DNA of 64,000 bases from Enterococcaceae bacterium (GTDB lineage Bacteria > Bacillota > Bacilli > Lactobacillales > Enterococcaceae), in NCBI GenBank assembly GCA_022649665.1, contig JALCOL010000002.1, positions 238,133-302,132 on the forward strand, in the 5' to 3' direction. Numbering within the stretch: position 1 is the stretch's first letter; every line of letters begins with the position of its first letter. Below the pieces are notes generated by a model. That model had not been told where the DNA came from and searched no databases. It worked only from the letters and a program-made list of their open reading frames with translations. The position numbers were made by a program, and so were the translations under genes. Positions 40,245-49,750 of the stretch are shown here, piece after piece.

Positions 40245-40937
40245 ATGAAGCCGATTTTGCACAATAGCTGGCAGAATCTCTTAGCAGAGGAATTTGAAAA
40301 AGATTATTACAAAGAACTCCACCAGTTTTTAGCTGAAGAATATCAGCATCATGAAGTGTATCCCGATGTGTATCATATTTATTCGGCACTTGAGCTGACG
40401 CCGTATGAAAAAGTCAAAGTCGTGATCCTCGGCCAAGATCCTTATCACGGACCGCATCAGGCGACCGGTTTAAGCTTTTCAGTCCAGCCGGGGGTCAAGA
40501 TCCCGCCGTCTCTTCAAAACATTTATAAAGAATTGGCAGCCGATCTTGGGATCCCGCCGGCCAAACACGGCTATTTGAAATCGTGGGCCGAGCAGGGGGT
40601 CCTTCTCTTGAATACTGTGCTGACTGTCCGGGCGGGAATGGCGTATTCGCACCAAGGACACGGCTGGGAGCATTTGACGGACGCGATCATCCAAAAGCTG
40701 AATGAGCGCACGGAACCGATTATTTTCCTTTTGTGGGGGAAATCGGCACAGGCGAAGATCCCGATGATCGATACGACGCGCCATATCATTTTGAAAGCGC
40801 CGCACCCTTCGCCGTTAAGTGCACACCGCGGTTTTTTCGGCTCGCGGCCCTTTTCAAAAATCAATGAATTGCTGACAGCTCTCGGCCAGACACCGATCGA
40901 TTGGCGCCTGCCGGAAGATCCGACAGAAGAAACGTAA
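40245..40937 (+). CDS. ung: Uracil-DNA glycosylase
   Basis: The 230-residue family 1 UDG has GQDPYHG at 63-69 with catalytic D65, [15 protein letters not shown] and the His loop [13 protein letters not shown]. It removes uracil from DNA. ATG 40245 follows AAAGGAAG. The order ung-pta-tsaE is common in lactobacilli. Confidence 0.95.
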   Translation: MKPILHNSWQNLLAEEFEKDYYKELHQFLAEEYQHHEVYPDVYHIYSALELTPYEKVKVVILGQDPYHGPHQATGLSFSVQPGVKIPPSLQNIYKELAADLGIPPAKHGYLKSWAEQGVLLLNTVLTVRAGMAYSHQGHGWEHLTDAIIQKLNERTEPIIFLLWGKSAQAKIPMIDTTRHIILKAPHPSPLSAHRGFFGSRPFSKINELLTALGQTPIDWRLPEDPTEET

Positions 40938-41031
40938 GGAAAACCTTTTGTTTTTTCACAAAAAAAGTGTATGATTGATGAGGAATGGTGTACTATTTTT
41001 TAGTATAAAAACAAACTTGGAGGGAACTCTT

Positions 41032-42012
41032 GTGGATTTATTTGAAAGCTTAAAAGAAAAAATCAGCGGAAAAAATGTGAAGATCGTTTTTCCGGAATCA
41101 GAAGACCCGCGCATTTTAGGCGCCGTTGTTCGTTTGAAATCAGACGGCTTAGTCGATCCGATCTTGATCGGCAATGAAACAGCAGTCAAAGAAAAAGCAA
41201 ACAGCTTGGGATACAAAACAAGCGGGATCGCGATCTATGATCCGGAAAACTATCCGGAATGGGATCAAATGGTCGACAGTTTCGTGGAACGCCGCAAAGG
41301 GAAAGCGACCCGCGAACAAGCGCTTACGATCTTAAAAGACCCGAACTATTTCGGCACGATGCTCGTTTATATGGATAAAGCAGACGGCCTTGTCAGCGGC
41401 GCGATCCATTCGACCGGCGACACCGTGCGCCCAGCACTTCAAATCATCAAAACGAAACCCGGCGTCAGCCGCACGAGCGGAGCTTTCTTGATGGTCGGCT
41501 CCCGCAGCGAAGCTCGGTATATCTTCTCTGATTGTGCGATCAATGTGAATCCGAATGCACAAGAATTAGCTGAAATCGCAGTTGAAACGGCGAAAACTGC
41601 ATCGTTGTTCGATATCGATCCGAAAGTCGCAATGCTCAGCTTCTCGACAAAAGGTTCTGCCAAAGCACCGGAAGTCGACAAAGTACGCGAAGCAACTGCG
41701 ATCGCACAAAAATTAGCACCGGAACTTCCGCTGGACGGCGAACTGCAATTTGATGCATCATTCGTGCCTTCCGTAGCGAAGCAAAAAGCACCCGATTCCA
41801 AGGTGGCTGGACATGCGAATGTCTTTATCTTCCCTGAACTGGAAGCCGGCAACATCGGCTACAAGATCGCGCAGCGCTTGGGCGGCTTTGAAGCGGTCGG
41901 ACCGATCCTGCAAGGCATGAACAAACCGATCTCTGATTTGTCCCGCGGAGCGAACGAAGAAGACGTATATAAACTTGCGATCATCACTTCAGCGCAAACA
42001 CTGCTGAAATAA
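41032..42012 (+). CDS. pta: Phosphate acetyltransferase
   Basis: The 326-residue catalytic-domain-only Pta interconverts acetyl-CoA and acetyl phosphate. Seen: KIVFPESEDPRILGA, SGAIHSTGDTVRPALQIIKT and MLSFSTKGSAKAPEVDKV. GTG 41032 follows TTGGAGGG; the frame extends upstream to 40975 with no good start. Codons are of the highly expressed type (many GAA, AAA, GCA). CoA comes from the coaB/coaC route further along. Confidence 0.95.
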   Translation: MDLFESLKEKISGKNVKIVFPESEDPRILGAVVRLKSDGLVDPILIGNETAVKEKANSLGYKTSGIAIYDPENYPEWDQMVDSFVERRKGKATREQALTILKDPNYFGTMLVYMDKADGLVSGAIHSTGDTVRPALQIIKTKPGVSRTSGAFLMVGSRSEARYIFSDCAINVNPNAQELAEIAVETAKTASLFDIDPKVAMLSFSTKGSAKAPEVDKVREATAIAQKLAPELPLDGELQFDASFVPSVAKQKAPDSKVAGHANVFIFPELEAGNIGYKIAQRLGGFEAVGPILQGMNKPISDLSRGANEEDVYKLAIITSAQTLLK

Positions 42013-42034
42013 TTTCAAGAAATTACTGAGAATC

Positions 42035-42075
42035 AAAAAACTTGGAGCGGCTTTGCGGCTGTTCCAAGTTTTTTT
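42035..42075 (+). terminator. Terminator after pta
   Basis: AAACTTGGA and TCCAAGTTT form the stem with a 16-nt loop, followed by T residues. Confidence 0.8.
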
Positions 42076-42101
42076 ACATGAATGAAAAGGAGGAAAATGC
42101 G

Positions 42102-42578
42102 ATGAAGTTTGAAATGGGAGACGTGTTCGAAACGCAGAAGATCGCCCGCCTGATCGCGCGGCACTTAGAAAGCGGCGATGTACTGCTTTTGGTGGGCGAT
42201 CTCGGGACCGGCAAAACGACCTTCACGCAAGGACTCGCAGAAGGCCTCGGGATCAAGCGCCATTTAAAATCGCCGACGTATACACTGATCCGCGAGTATA
42301 CTGAAGGACGCTTGCCGCTTTACCACATGGATGTCTACCGCATCGACGGCGAAGTCGAAGACATGGGGCTTGAAGAATATTTCGAGGGCGACGGCGTTTC
42401 AGTCGTTGAATGGGGCGATCTGCTTTCGGAGCCGCCTGAGAATGCCGTGACATTTTCCTTCACCCGCGGAAGCGGGCCTGACGAGCGCCAGCTGGTCGTG
42501 AGCGGGCCTGTTGAAGTCGTTGACCGTCTCTTGCACGGCGTGAAAGAAGATCCGCCCGACTCGTTTACGGAAGAGTGA
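42102..42578 (+). CDS. tsaE: tRNA threonylcarbamoyladenosine biosynthesis protein TsaE
   Basis: The 158-residue ATPase has Walker A GDLGTGKTT (32-40), SPTYTLIREY and HMDVYRI. TsaE is required for t6A37 formation on tRNA with TsaB, C and D. ATG 42102 follows GGAGG by six bases; ATG 42078 lacks a site. Its stop abuts the stop of the converging exoA with no gap. Confidence 0.93.
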   Translation: MKFEMGDVFETQKIARLIARHLESGDVLLLVGDLGTGKTTFTQGLAEGLGIKRHLKSPTYTLIREYTEGRLPLYHMDVYRIDGEVEDMGLEEYFEGDGVSVVEWGDLLSEPPENAVTFSFTRGSGPDERQLVVSGPVEVVDRLLHGVKEDPPDSFTEE

Positions 42579-43355
42579 TCATTTACCGCTTTCGAGAGCT
42601 TCGTTATCCACGAGCAGTTCGACCGGACAGTGATCGCTCCCGTAGATCTCAGTCAGGATCTTGACATCTTTGAGCGCTGGTTCCAAGCGTTTGGACGTGA
42701 TGAAATAGTCGATCCGCCAACCGGCATTGTTTTTGCGGGCATTGAAGCGGTAGCTCCACCAAGAATAAATGCCGGTCGCTTCGGGATAAAAGTAGCGGAA
42801 CGCATCATCGAAGCCGCTTTTTAACAGATTTGTCATTTGCTGCCGTTCTTCCTTCGTGAAGCCGGCATTTTTTTGGTTGGTCTTCCAATTCTTCAAGTCG
42901 ATGTTTTCGTGCGCCACGTTCAAGTCGCCGCATAAGATCACCGGCTTTTTTTTGTCGAGTTTTTTTAAATATTTCCGAAAGTCTTCTTCCCACTTCATCC
43001 GGTAGTCCAAGCGCTTCAGCTCGCTTTGCGAGTTCGGTGTATAACAGTCGACCAGAAAGAAGTGCGGGTATTCCAACGTGATCACGCGTCCTTCTTGATC
43101 ATGTTCTTCTTTGCCGATCCCGTTTTGGACCGAGAGCGCTGGCTCTTTGGCAAAGATCGCGGTGCCGGAATAGCCTTTTTTTTCGGCGTAATTCCAATAC
43201 TGATAATACCCCGGCAAGTCCAGCTCGATCTGGCCGGCTTGCAGCTTGATCTCCTGCAGACAGAAAAAGTCCGCATTCAATTCATGGAAGATCTCCATAA
43301 AGTTCTTTTTCATGACTGCACGCAGACCATTGACGTTCCATGTGACAAATTTCAT
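42579..43355 (-). CDS. exoA: Exodeoxyribonuclease III
   Basis: The 258-residue ExoIII/AP-endonuclease begins KFVTWNVNGLRA, with CLQEIKLQ (metal Glu), GDLNVAHENIDL and a final GSDHCPVEL with the catalytic His. It repairs abasic sites and complements the Ung pathway. ATG 43355 follows AGAGGG. Converges with tsaE without an intervening terminator. Confidence 0.93.
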   Translation of the reverse strand: MKFVTWNVNGLRAVMKKNFMEIFHELNADFFCLQEIKLQAGQIELDLPGYYQYWNYAEKKGYSGTAIFAKEPALSVQNGIGKEEHDQEGRVITLEYPHFFLVDCYTPNSQSELKRLDYRMKWEEDFRKYLKKLDKKKPVILCGDLNVAHENIDLKNWKTNQKNAGFTKEERQQMTNLLKSGFDDAFRYFYPEATGIYSWWSYRFNARKNNAGWRIDYFITSKRLEPALKDVKILTEIYGSDHCPVELLVDNEALESGK

Positions 43356-43411
43356 TTTTTTCCCTCTTTTCCATGCGGTTGAACAGCATTTTTATCTTTG
43401 ATTTGCTTCTA

Positions 43412-43420
43412 TGGTACAAT
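43412..43420 (+). promoter_or_regulatory. Extended -10 element of murB promoter
   Basis: TGG-TACAAT lies about 30 bases before the murB start; upstream TTTATC (43391-43396) is a weak -35. Confidence 0.5.
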
Positions 43421-43451
43421 AAAACCATTCGAAGTGAAAGGAAGAGAGAAT

Positions 43452-44351
43452 ATGACAACCATTCAAACAGCGCTGCCGGACATCCAGATCCTGGCAAATG
43501 AGCCGTTATCGAAATATACCTTTACTGAAACCGGCGGACCGGCTGATTTTCTTGCGTTTCCGCGTTCTGCTGCTGAAGTCGAGGAGCTTTTTTATTATGC
43601 ACAGGCACATGACCTGCCGTGGACGACGCTCGGCAATGCTTCCAATTTGATCGTGCGTGACGGCGGGATCCGCGGCTTGGTCGTGATCTTGACCGAGATG
43701 AAAGCGATCGACTGCGCAGACGGGCTCTTGAGCGCTCAAGCAGGCGCTAAACTGGTCGATGTCAGCGACCGCGCACTGGCAGAAGGTTTGAGCGGGCTGG
43801 AGTTTGCTTGCGGCATCCCGGGAAGCGTCGGCGGGGCAGTCTTTATGAATGCGGGCGCCTATGACGGTGAAATCGCCCAAGTTTTCGAAAGTTGTCAAGT
43901 TCTTTCAAAAACCGGCAAAATCGAAACTTTGACGAAAGAGGAGATGAAGTTCGGCTATCGCCGCAGCGTCCTGCAAGAAGACGGGGCCGTCATGCTGCAA
44001 GCCACTTTCCGTCTGACGCCGGAAAAGAAAGCTGTCATCCAGCAGCGGATGGACGAGCTGACGGCGCTTCGAAAAAGCAAACAGCCGCTCGAATATCCGT
44101 CATGCGGCAGCGTTTTTAAACGTCCCGCCGGCCATTACACCGGCGCTTTGATCCAAAAGGCCGGCCTGCAAGGATTAAAATGGGGCGGCGCGCAAGTTTC
44201 TGAAAAACACGCTGGCTTCATCGTCAATATCGATCACGCGACCGCGACCGACTATCTCGAGCTGATCCAGCATATCCAGCAAGTCATCAAAGAAAAATTC
44301 GATGTTGATTTGGAAGTTGAAGTCCGAATCATCGGTGAAGAGCCTGTATAA
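43452..44351 (+). CDS. murB: UDP-N-acetylenolpyruvoylglucosamine reductase
   Basis: The 299-residue type II MurB uses FAD and NADPH to make UDP-MurNAc for peptidoglycan. Seen: FTETGGPADFLAFP, LGNASNLIVRDGG, GIPGSVGGAVFMNAGAY, FGYRRS and SCGSVFKRP. ATG 43452 follows AAAGGAAGAG. In many lactobacilli murB is followed directly by potABCD; here a small membrane gene and the oppositely oriented coaB-coaC-panT operon lie between. Confidence 0.95.
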   Translation: MTTIQTALPDIQILANEPLSKYTFTETGGPADFLAFPRSAAEVEELFYYAQAHDLPWTTLGNASNLIVRDGGIRGLVVILTEMKAIDCADGLLSAQAGAKLVDVSDRALAEGLSGLEFACGIPGSVGGAVFMNAGAYDGEIAQVFESCQVLSKTGKIETLTKEEMKFGYRRSVLQEDGAVMLQATFRLTPEKKAVIQQRMDELTALRKSKQPLEYPSCGSVFKRPAGHYTGALIQKAGLQGLKWGGAQVSEKHAGFIVNIDHATATDYLELIQHIQQVIKEKFDVDLEVEVRIIGEEPV

Positions 44352-44449
44352 AGCCGCTGACAATGGATCATTGGATCGTTGTGTGAAAAGTCGCTGAAAT
44401 GGACTGTTTGCGATTTGTCTGTCCGTTATATTGAATGGAGCTGAATCTT

Positions 44450-44617
44450 ATGTCGCGCAATTTTATTATCAACATTATTTTCGGCGTTTTGATTTCATTC
44501 GCAATCATTGGCTATCTCTTGACCGCGAGTTCGCCTTCCTATCCGTTAGTCATCGCCAGCGCGGTGATCGCGGCTTTCCTCGTTGGCGCAGCTATTGCGG
44601 AGTTGCTGAAACGTTAA
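44450..44617 (+). CDS. Small two-helix membrane protein (55 aa)
   Basis: A 55-residue ORF starts at ATG 44450, nine bases after GGAG, and encodes two hydrophobic segments (about 6-26 and 31-50) joined by a short polar turn (TASSPSY) and ending in LLKR. ATG 44435 is in frame without a site. I do not recognise it; the shape is typical of small conserved lactobacillar membrane proteins. A shared terminator follows at 44706. Confidence 0.6.
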   Translation: MSRNFIINIIFGVLISFAIIGYLLTASSPSYPLVIASAVIAAFLVGAAIAELLKR

Positions 44618-44705
44618 AAGTTGCGTTGGGGAAACATCCTCTGGAAATAAAAACGTTCATCAACTTATATTGAGAAATTTGCCTGATATAAAGGCACTCC
44701 GCAAA

Positions 44706-44757
44706 AAAGAACCGCTTCGCTTTGATCGATTCAATGATCATTGCGGAGCGGCTTTTT
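44706..44757. terminator. Bidirectional terminator
   Basis: ACCGCTTCGC (44711-44720) pairs with GCGGAGCGGCT (44743-44753), with an inner GATC pair; A residues precede and T residues follow, so it can serve the small membrane gene and the converging panT. Confidence 0.8.
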
Positions 44758-44800
44758 CTTATTTTTCGAAACTGAGTGCTTTTGTCACACTCTTTCTGTT
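44757..44800 (+). repeat. Dispersed repeat fragment, copy C
   Basis: TCTTATTTTTCGAAACTGAG then TGCTTTTGTCACACTC resembles the right end of repeats A and B (CTTCTTATTTCTCGAAGCTG then GACACTTTTGTC). It lies at the 3' end of panT. Confidence 0.6.
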
Positions 44801-45456
44801 CATGATTTGATCGGGTGATGATTGCGTTTCATCAGTTTGAAAAGTGCGGTCGTGATACCGACGCATAAGACAGCGGCGATCAGGGCTTCAGGAATGCCTT
44901 GCGTACCGATGATCGTGATGATCAAGCCGTAAAAAGCGTTCGTCGGTACATTGTACACTTTTGCGGCAGTATCCATGAACAAAAAGTAGATCAAGTTCAT
45001 GACTAAGAGAGTATTGGTCATTGAACCCAGAAATCCGGCGATCGCCAGCGGGATCAAGGTATTATTACTTTTCTTAAATAATTTCTTGCTCCAACGGTAA
45101 ACGTAAAACGGCACGATCCCGATCAAGATCCGCGGAATGATCGAAACGATCAGGGCTTTCCAGTCGCCGGCTCCTTGGCCGGTCGGCGAGACGAACGGCG
45201 AGAAAACAAAGGAAAGAGGCGTAACGATCACGGTCGCACGGATCAGGCTGATGACGCCGAACAGGCCGCCCAAGATCCCGCCGATCTTCGGCCCCATCAC
45301 CAAGGAAGCGATGATCACTGGAATGTGCATCGTTGTTGCATTTAAAGGGCCGATCGGGATAAAGCCGAGCGGGGTCGTTGCCAAAAGGATCATAATCGCG
45401 ACGAATAAAGCGATCAAAGTGATGTCAAACGTCGTCGTGTTCTTTTTCGTTTTCAT
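44800..45456 (-). CDS. panT: ECF transporter S component, probable pantothenate transporter PanT
   Basis: The 218-residue protein has about six helices and S-component features: MHIPVIIASLVMGPKIGGILGG with GxxGxxxG packing, and a conserved substrate-loop region. Its place after coaB and coaC in one operon points to pantothenate, the precursor used by those enzymes; this is the known PanT context in Lactobacillales. ATG 45456 follows GGAGGAG; a TTG at 45471 is in frame. Confidence 0.82.
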   Translation of the reverse strand: MKTKKNTTTFDITLIALFVAIMILLATTPLGFIPIGPLNATTMHIPVIIASLVMGPKIGGILGGLFGVISLIRATVIVTPLSFVFSPFVSPTGQGAGDWKALIVSIIPRILIGIVPFYVYRWSKKLFKKSNNTLIPLAIAGFLGSMTNTLLVMNLIYFLFMDTAAKVYNVPTNAFYGLIITIIGTQGIPEALIAAVLCVGITTALFKLMKRNHHPIKS

Positions 45457-45487
45457 GGATGGCTCCTCCAAATTTCGCTAGCTAGAT

Positions 45488-46030
45488 TTATTTTTCGAGA
45501 TGCGCAAGCACTGCTTGGACGATGTCTTCCACGTTCGCGAGTGCTCCGCGCCCGACATCCCCGCATGCGAGCCGCGCAGTTTTCGGCGCGATCTCTTCAT
45601 AGCCGAATGCTTTCAGCTGGTTGATATTTTTCTGTGTGATCGGATTCTCATACATATACGTATTCATTGCCGGAGCAAAGAGTTTCGGGGTCTCGGGGTG
45701 GATCGCGAGGTTCAAAGAAGAAAGCATGTCGTCAGCGATCCCATTCGCCATTTTTCCGAGGATGTCCGCGCTGGCAGGGGCGACCAAAAACAAGTCGGCG
45801 TTCCGCGCCAAATCGACGTGCGTGATGATCTCGGGCTCCATCTCTTCGATGACTTCGACGTGGATCGGATGATGGTTCAGCGATTGCAGCGTAAGCGGGG
45901 TGATGAATTTGGTCGCGTGTTCGGTCATCGCGATCTCGACATCGACACCTTTTTTGATCAGAGACGAAGTGATGTCAGCCGCTTTATATGCGGAAATACT
46001 AGCAGAAACGCCTAACAATACTTTTTTCAT
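45488..46030 (-). CDS. coaC: Phosphopantothenoylcysteine decarboxylase CoaC
   Basis: The 180-residue flavoprotein has the active-site His in ITHVDLARNADL, the substrate clamp PAMNTYMYENP and ACGDVGRGALA with the catalytic Cys. It makes 4'-phosphopantetheine for CoA. It is a separate polypeptide rather than the usual fused CoaBC (Dfp). Start ATG 46030 overlaps the coaB stop by four bases. Confidence 0.92.
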   Translation of the reverse strand: MKKVLLGVSASISAYKAADITSSLIKKGVDVEIAMTEHATKFITPLTLQSLNHHPIHVEVIEEMEPEIITHVDLARNADLFLVAPASADILGKMANGIADDMLSSLNLAIHPETPKLFAPAMNTYMYENPITQKNINQLKAFGYEEIAPKTARLACGDVGRGALANVEDIVQAVLAHLEK

Positions 46031-46773
46031 GATTCAGATTCCTCCTCGATTTTTGTTTTGACTGCTTGATAGATCATCTCAGCGATCGCGCTTTTTGTCG
46101 TGCCCTCTGCAACGAGGCCGGCGCCATTCAATAAAAAGCCGAGATGCTGCGTGCCGAAAATGTCATCCAAGTCGTTGGCCAGCACGAAATCACTGTGGTT
46201 TTTCACGAGGCTTTCGCGGGCTACGGAAAAAAGTTCTTTTTTTGAAACGCCGACCAAAAGTTTGAAACCGACAAGACAAGTTTCCGGCTGCATCATTTTA
46301 ATGAGACGGATCACTTTCGGTGTCTGCTTCATGAAAACGATCAATTCTTCTGTAGCGGAAGAGATCTTTGAAGCAGACGCAACGCCTTCAGAGAGTGCGT
46401 CCAGCGCACGCGCAACACTTTCCGGGGAAGGATCCGTCAGTTCGCGCGAAAAAGCTTCAATAAAACCTTCTTTGTTGAGTGTATTGACCGGCGTGAAATC
46501 GCTGACTGCCATACTATGGATCACGGCGTCGAACGTTTGGTTTTCGAGCAGGTACTGCATTTTTTCATATAAATCGAGCGTGCTCTTGATCGTCACCGCC
46601 TCCAACTCCGCCGGTTTTGCGGCAGTCGGCGTGGCAAGATAAGTCACCTGGTTTCCTGCTGCTAAAAAGCGTTCGGCGATCGCTTTACCGAGGCGGCCGG
46701 ATGAGTGATTGGTGATGCCGCGGACTTGATCGATCGCTTCGGTCGTCCCGCCGGCAGTTATCAATATATTCAT
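46027..46773 (-). CDS. coaB: Phosphopantothenate-cysteine ligase CoaB (monofunctional)
   Basis: The 248-residue CoaB joins 4'-phosphopantothenate to cysteine. Seen: MNILITAGGTTEAIDQVRGI at the N-terminus, NHSSGRLGKAIAERF (nucleotide binding) and AVSDFTPV. The split coaB/coaC arrangement is typical of streptococci and some other Lactobacillales. It is the first gene of coaB-coaC-panT, read from a strong promoter at 46842-46870. Confidence 0.9.
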   Translation of the reverse strand: MNILITAGGTTEAIDQVRGITNHSSGRLGKAIAERFLAAGNQVTYLATPTAAKPAELEAVTIKSTLDLYEKMQYLLENQTFDAVIHSMAVSDFTPVNTLNKEGFIEAFSRELTDPSPESVARALDALSEGVASASKISSATEELIVFMKQTPKVIRLIKMMQPETCLVGFKLLVGVSKKELFSVARESLVKNHSDFVLANDLDDIFGTQHLGFLLNGAGLVAEGTTKSAIAEMIYQAVKTKIEEESES

Positions 46774-46841
46774 GGGAAACTCCTTTGCGGATTGATCAGC
46801 GAAAAGCGCTGTATTATTACGAGCGAAAAAGTGTTCACCTT

Positions 46842-46870
46842 ATGATAGTAATCGTCGTTTTCTTTGTCAA
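46842..46870 (-). promoter_or_regulatory. Promoter of coaB-coaC-panT
   Basis: On the minus strand TTGACA (46865-46870) and TATCAT (46842-46847) are 17 bp apart. Confidence 0.8.
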
Positions 46871-46912
46871 GACACTTTCCTTCAAATCCCGCCGCGGCTT
46901 TTCTGGAAAACA

Positions 46913-46941
46913 ATGACACGCTTTTGAAAACCTGTTACAAT
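46913..46941 (+). promoter_or_regulatory. Promoter of potABCD
   Basis: ATGACA (46913-46918) and TACAAT (46936-46941) are 17 bp apart. It diverges from the coaB promoter with 42 bp between the two -35 boxes. Confidence 0.75.
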
Positions 46942-47005
46942 AAGTAGCCGAACGGATGCACTCGCAGCCGCTTCAGCAAAGCTTCGAAAGAAGGGTGAGT
47001 GAAAA

Positions 47006-48109
47006 ATGGCAGAAAAAATCATTCAGTTTCGCGATGTCGTGAAACGCTATGAAGAAGATGAAACCGTTTTGAAAAAAGTCAGTTTTGAACTGGAGGCAGG
47101 AAAGTTTTACACGCTTCTGGGACCTTCCGGTTGCGGAAAAACAACGATCTTGCGAATGATCGCCGGCTTTACCGAAGTCACTGAGGGCGATATATTTTTC
47201 AAAGGGCAAAGGATCAACGATGTTCCGGCAAATAAACGACCAGTCAATACAGTGTTCCAAGATTATGCACTGTTTCCACATATGAATGTGTTTGAAAATG
47301 TCGCCTTTGGATTGCGCGTCAGGAAATTGCCGCAAAAAGAGATCTTGCAAAAGGTCAAAGACGCGCTGCGGCTTGTCCAGCTGCCGGGCTTTGAAGGCCG
47401 CGAGATCAATGAGATGAGCGGCGGGCAGCGGCAGCGGGTCGCGATCGCGCGGGCGATCGTCAATGAACCGCAGCTTTTGCTTCTCGACGAGCCGCTTTCC
47501 GCCCTTGATCTGAAGCTGCGAACAGACATGCAGTACGAGCTGCGCGAGCTGCAGCAGCGCCTCGGGATCACGTTTATCTTTGTGACGCATGATCAGGAAG
47601 AGGCGCTGGCGATGAGCGATGAGATCTTTGTGATGAACAAAGGCCGGATCGTGCAGTCCGGAACGCCGGTCGATATTTATGATGAGCCGATCAGCCATTT
47701 TGTCGCAGATTTCGTCGGCGAAAGCAATATCATCGAAGGCACGATGCTCAGAGACAATCTCGTCGAGTTCGTCGGCAAGCAGTTTGAATGTGTTGATGGC
47801 GGGATGCGTCCGCATGAGCCGGTCGAAGTCGTTTTGCGGCCGGAGGACTTGACGATCACGACGCCGGAAAAAGGCAAATTAGTCGTCAAAGTCGATACGC
47901 AGCTGTTCCGCGGTGTCCATTATGAGATCATCTGCTACGATGCAGACGGCAACGAATGGATGGTCCACTCGACCCGCAAAGCCAAGGAAGGCGCGGAAGT
48001 CGGGCTGGCTTTCGAGCCGCAGGACATCCACGTGATGCGTTTCAATGAATCCGAAGCGGACTTCGATGCCCGGCTGGAAAGCTACGAAGGGGAGGAGACG
48101 CATGGCTAA
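47006..48109 (+). CDS. potA: Spermidine/putrescine ABC transporter ATP-binding protein
   Basis: The 367-residue ATPase has Walker [10 protein letters not shown], signature [14 protein letters not shown], Walker [26 protein letters not shown], and a C-terminal TOBE domain ([10 protein letters not shown]). It energises polyamine import with PotB, PotC and PotD. ATG 47006 follows AAGGGTGAG. The 3' end overlaps potB by 8 bases. Confidence 0.93.
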   Translation: MAEKIIQFRDVVKRYEEDETVLKKVSFELEAGKFYTLLGPSGCGKTTILRMIAGFTEVTEGDIFFKGQRINDVPANKRPVNTVFQDYALFPHMNVFENVAFGLRVRKLPQKEILQKVKDALRLVQLPGFEGREINEMSGGQRQRVAIARAIVNEPQLLLLDEPLSALDLKLRTDMQYELRELQQRLGITFIFVTHDQEEALAMSDEIFVMNKGRIVQSGTPVDIYDEPISHFVADFVGESNIIEGTMLRDNLVEFVGKQFECVDGGMRPHEPVEVVLRPEDLTITTPEKGKLVVKVDTQLFRGVHYEIICYDADGNEWMVHSTRKAKEGAEVGLAFEPQDIHVMRFNESEADFDARLESYEGEETHG

Positions 48110-48911
48110 AGCGCGACGCTGGATGATGGTGCCATATGCAATGTGGATCATGCTCTTCGTCGTGGCGCCGATCCTGCTGATTTTATATCAATCTTTTTTC
48201 GACATCAACGGGGCTTTTACGCTTGAAAACTATCGGACGTATTTTTCAAGCGGCACGTATTTGCGGATGACCTTCAATTCGTTCGTCTATGCGGCGCTGA
48301 TCACGGTCGTCACGCTCTTGATCAGCTATCCGACCGCCCTTTTTTTGAGCCGCACGAAGCACAAAGAGCTTTGGCTTCTTTTGGTGATCTTGCCGACGTG
48401 GGTCAATCTGCTCTTGAAGGCGTACGCCTTTATCGGGATCTTCAGCATCCACGGTGGCGTCAACGAGTTTTTGACGCTGATCGGGATCGGTCCGCGCCAG
48501 CTCTTATTTACCGATTTCAGTTTTATGTTCGTTGCCGCCTATATCGAGATCCCGTTTATGATCATGCCGATCTTCAACGCGATCGAAGAGATCAATCCCT
48601 CGCTCATCAGCGCGAGCCGCGACTTGGGTGCGGATAACTTCAATACGTTTACGCGCGTGATCTTCCCGCTTTCTTTAGAAGGTGTCAAAGCCGGCGTACA
48701 GGCCGTCTTCATCCCGAGCCTCTCGCTCTTTATGCTGACGCGCCTGATCGGCGGGAACCGTGTCATTACCCTCGGGACCGCGATCGAAGAGCATTTTCTC
48801 GTGACGCAGAACTGGGGAATGGGTTCGACGATCGGTGTGATTTTGATTTTAATGATGTTTGTGATCATGGCGATGACCGGCGAACGCAAAAATAAGGGGG
48901 AGATCAAATGA
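48102..48911 (+). CDS. potB: Polyamine ABC transporter permease PotB
   Basis: The 269-residue permease has six helices and the EAA loop ([21 protein letters not shown]) that contacts PotA. ATG 48102 follows GGGGAGGAG within the end of potA. It overlaps potC by ATGA. Confidence 0.92.
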   Translation: MAKARRWMMVPYAMWIMLFVVAPILLILYQSFFDINGAFTLENYRTYFSSGTYLRMTFNSFVYAALITVVTLLISYPTALFLSRTKHKELWLLLVILPTWVNLLLKAYAFIGIFSIHGGVNEFLTLIGIGPRQLLFTDFSFMFVAAYIEIPFMIMPIFNAIEEINPSLISASRDLGADNFNTFTRVIFPLSLEGVKAGVQAVFIPSLSLFMLTRLIGGNRVITLGTAIEEHFLVTQNWGMGSTIGVILILMMFVIMAMTGERKNKGEIK

Positions 48912-49750
48912 TGCGCAAATTCAAATGGTCGAACGTTTATTTAGTGATCGTCTTCATTCTGTTATATTTGCCGATCGCTTACTTGATCTATTATTCATTC
49001 AACAGCGGCGAAGGGATGTCGCATTTTGAAGGGTTTACCTTCAGTCATTACCAAGAATTGTTTGCCGACTCGCGTTTGATCGAGATAGTGCTGAATACTT
49101 TTATGCTGGCATTTCTTTCCGCACTTTTGGCAACAATGATCGGGACATTCGGCGCAATGGCGATCTATTATACGAAAAGCCGCTTGCACCGCACGAGTCT
49201 TCTCGGCGTGAACAATATTCTGATGGTGTCGCCGGACGTCATCATCGGCGCGAGCTTCTTGATCTTGTTCACTTTCTTCGGGAATGTCTTCAAACAGTTC
49301 TCGCTCGGTTTCGGCAGCGTGCTTTTGAGCCATATCGCTTTCAGCATCCCGATCGTCGTGTTGATGGTCTTGCCGAAACTGCGCGAGATGAATCCGGCGA
49401 TGATCGATGCGGCGCGTGATTTGGGAGCAAGCACTCCGCAAGTGATCCAAAAGATCATTTTGCCGTTTTTGACCCCGGGGATCATTGCCGGCTACTTTAT
49501 GGCATTCACGTATTCGCTGGATGACTTTGCGGTGACGTTTTTCGTGACCGGCAACGGCTTTACGACGCTCTCCGTCGAGATCTACTCACGGGCGCGCCAA
49601 GGGATCAGCCTTGAGATCAATGCCCTGAGTACGATGGTCTTCTTGTTTTCGCTGATCCTCGTCGTCGGCTACTACTATATCTCCAAAGACAATATGTCGC
49701 GCCGCCTGCGCCGCAATAAAAAAGAAAGCGAGGCGAGTGATCTCTTATGA
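48908..49750 (+). CDS. potC: Polyamine ABC transporter permease PotC
   Basis: The 280-residue permease has six helices and the EAA loop AARDLGASTPQVIQKIILPF. It pairs with PotB. ATG 48908 overlaps the potB stop; a second ATG at 48911 is possible. Overlaps potD by ATGA. Confidence 0.92.
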   Translation: MMRKFKWSNVYLVIVFILLYLPIAYLIYYSFNSGEGMSHFEGFTFSHYQELFADSRLIEIVLNTFMLAFLSALLATMIGTFGAMAIYYTKSRLHRTSLLGVNNILMVSPDVIIGASFLILFTFFGNVFKQFSLGFGSVLLSHIAFSIPIVVLMVLPKLREMNPAMIDAARDLGASTPQVIQKIILPFLTPGIIAGYFMAFTYSLDDFAVTFFVTGNGFTTLSVEIYSRARQGISLEINALSTMVFLFSLILVVGYYYISKDNMSRRLRRNKKESEASDLL

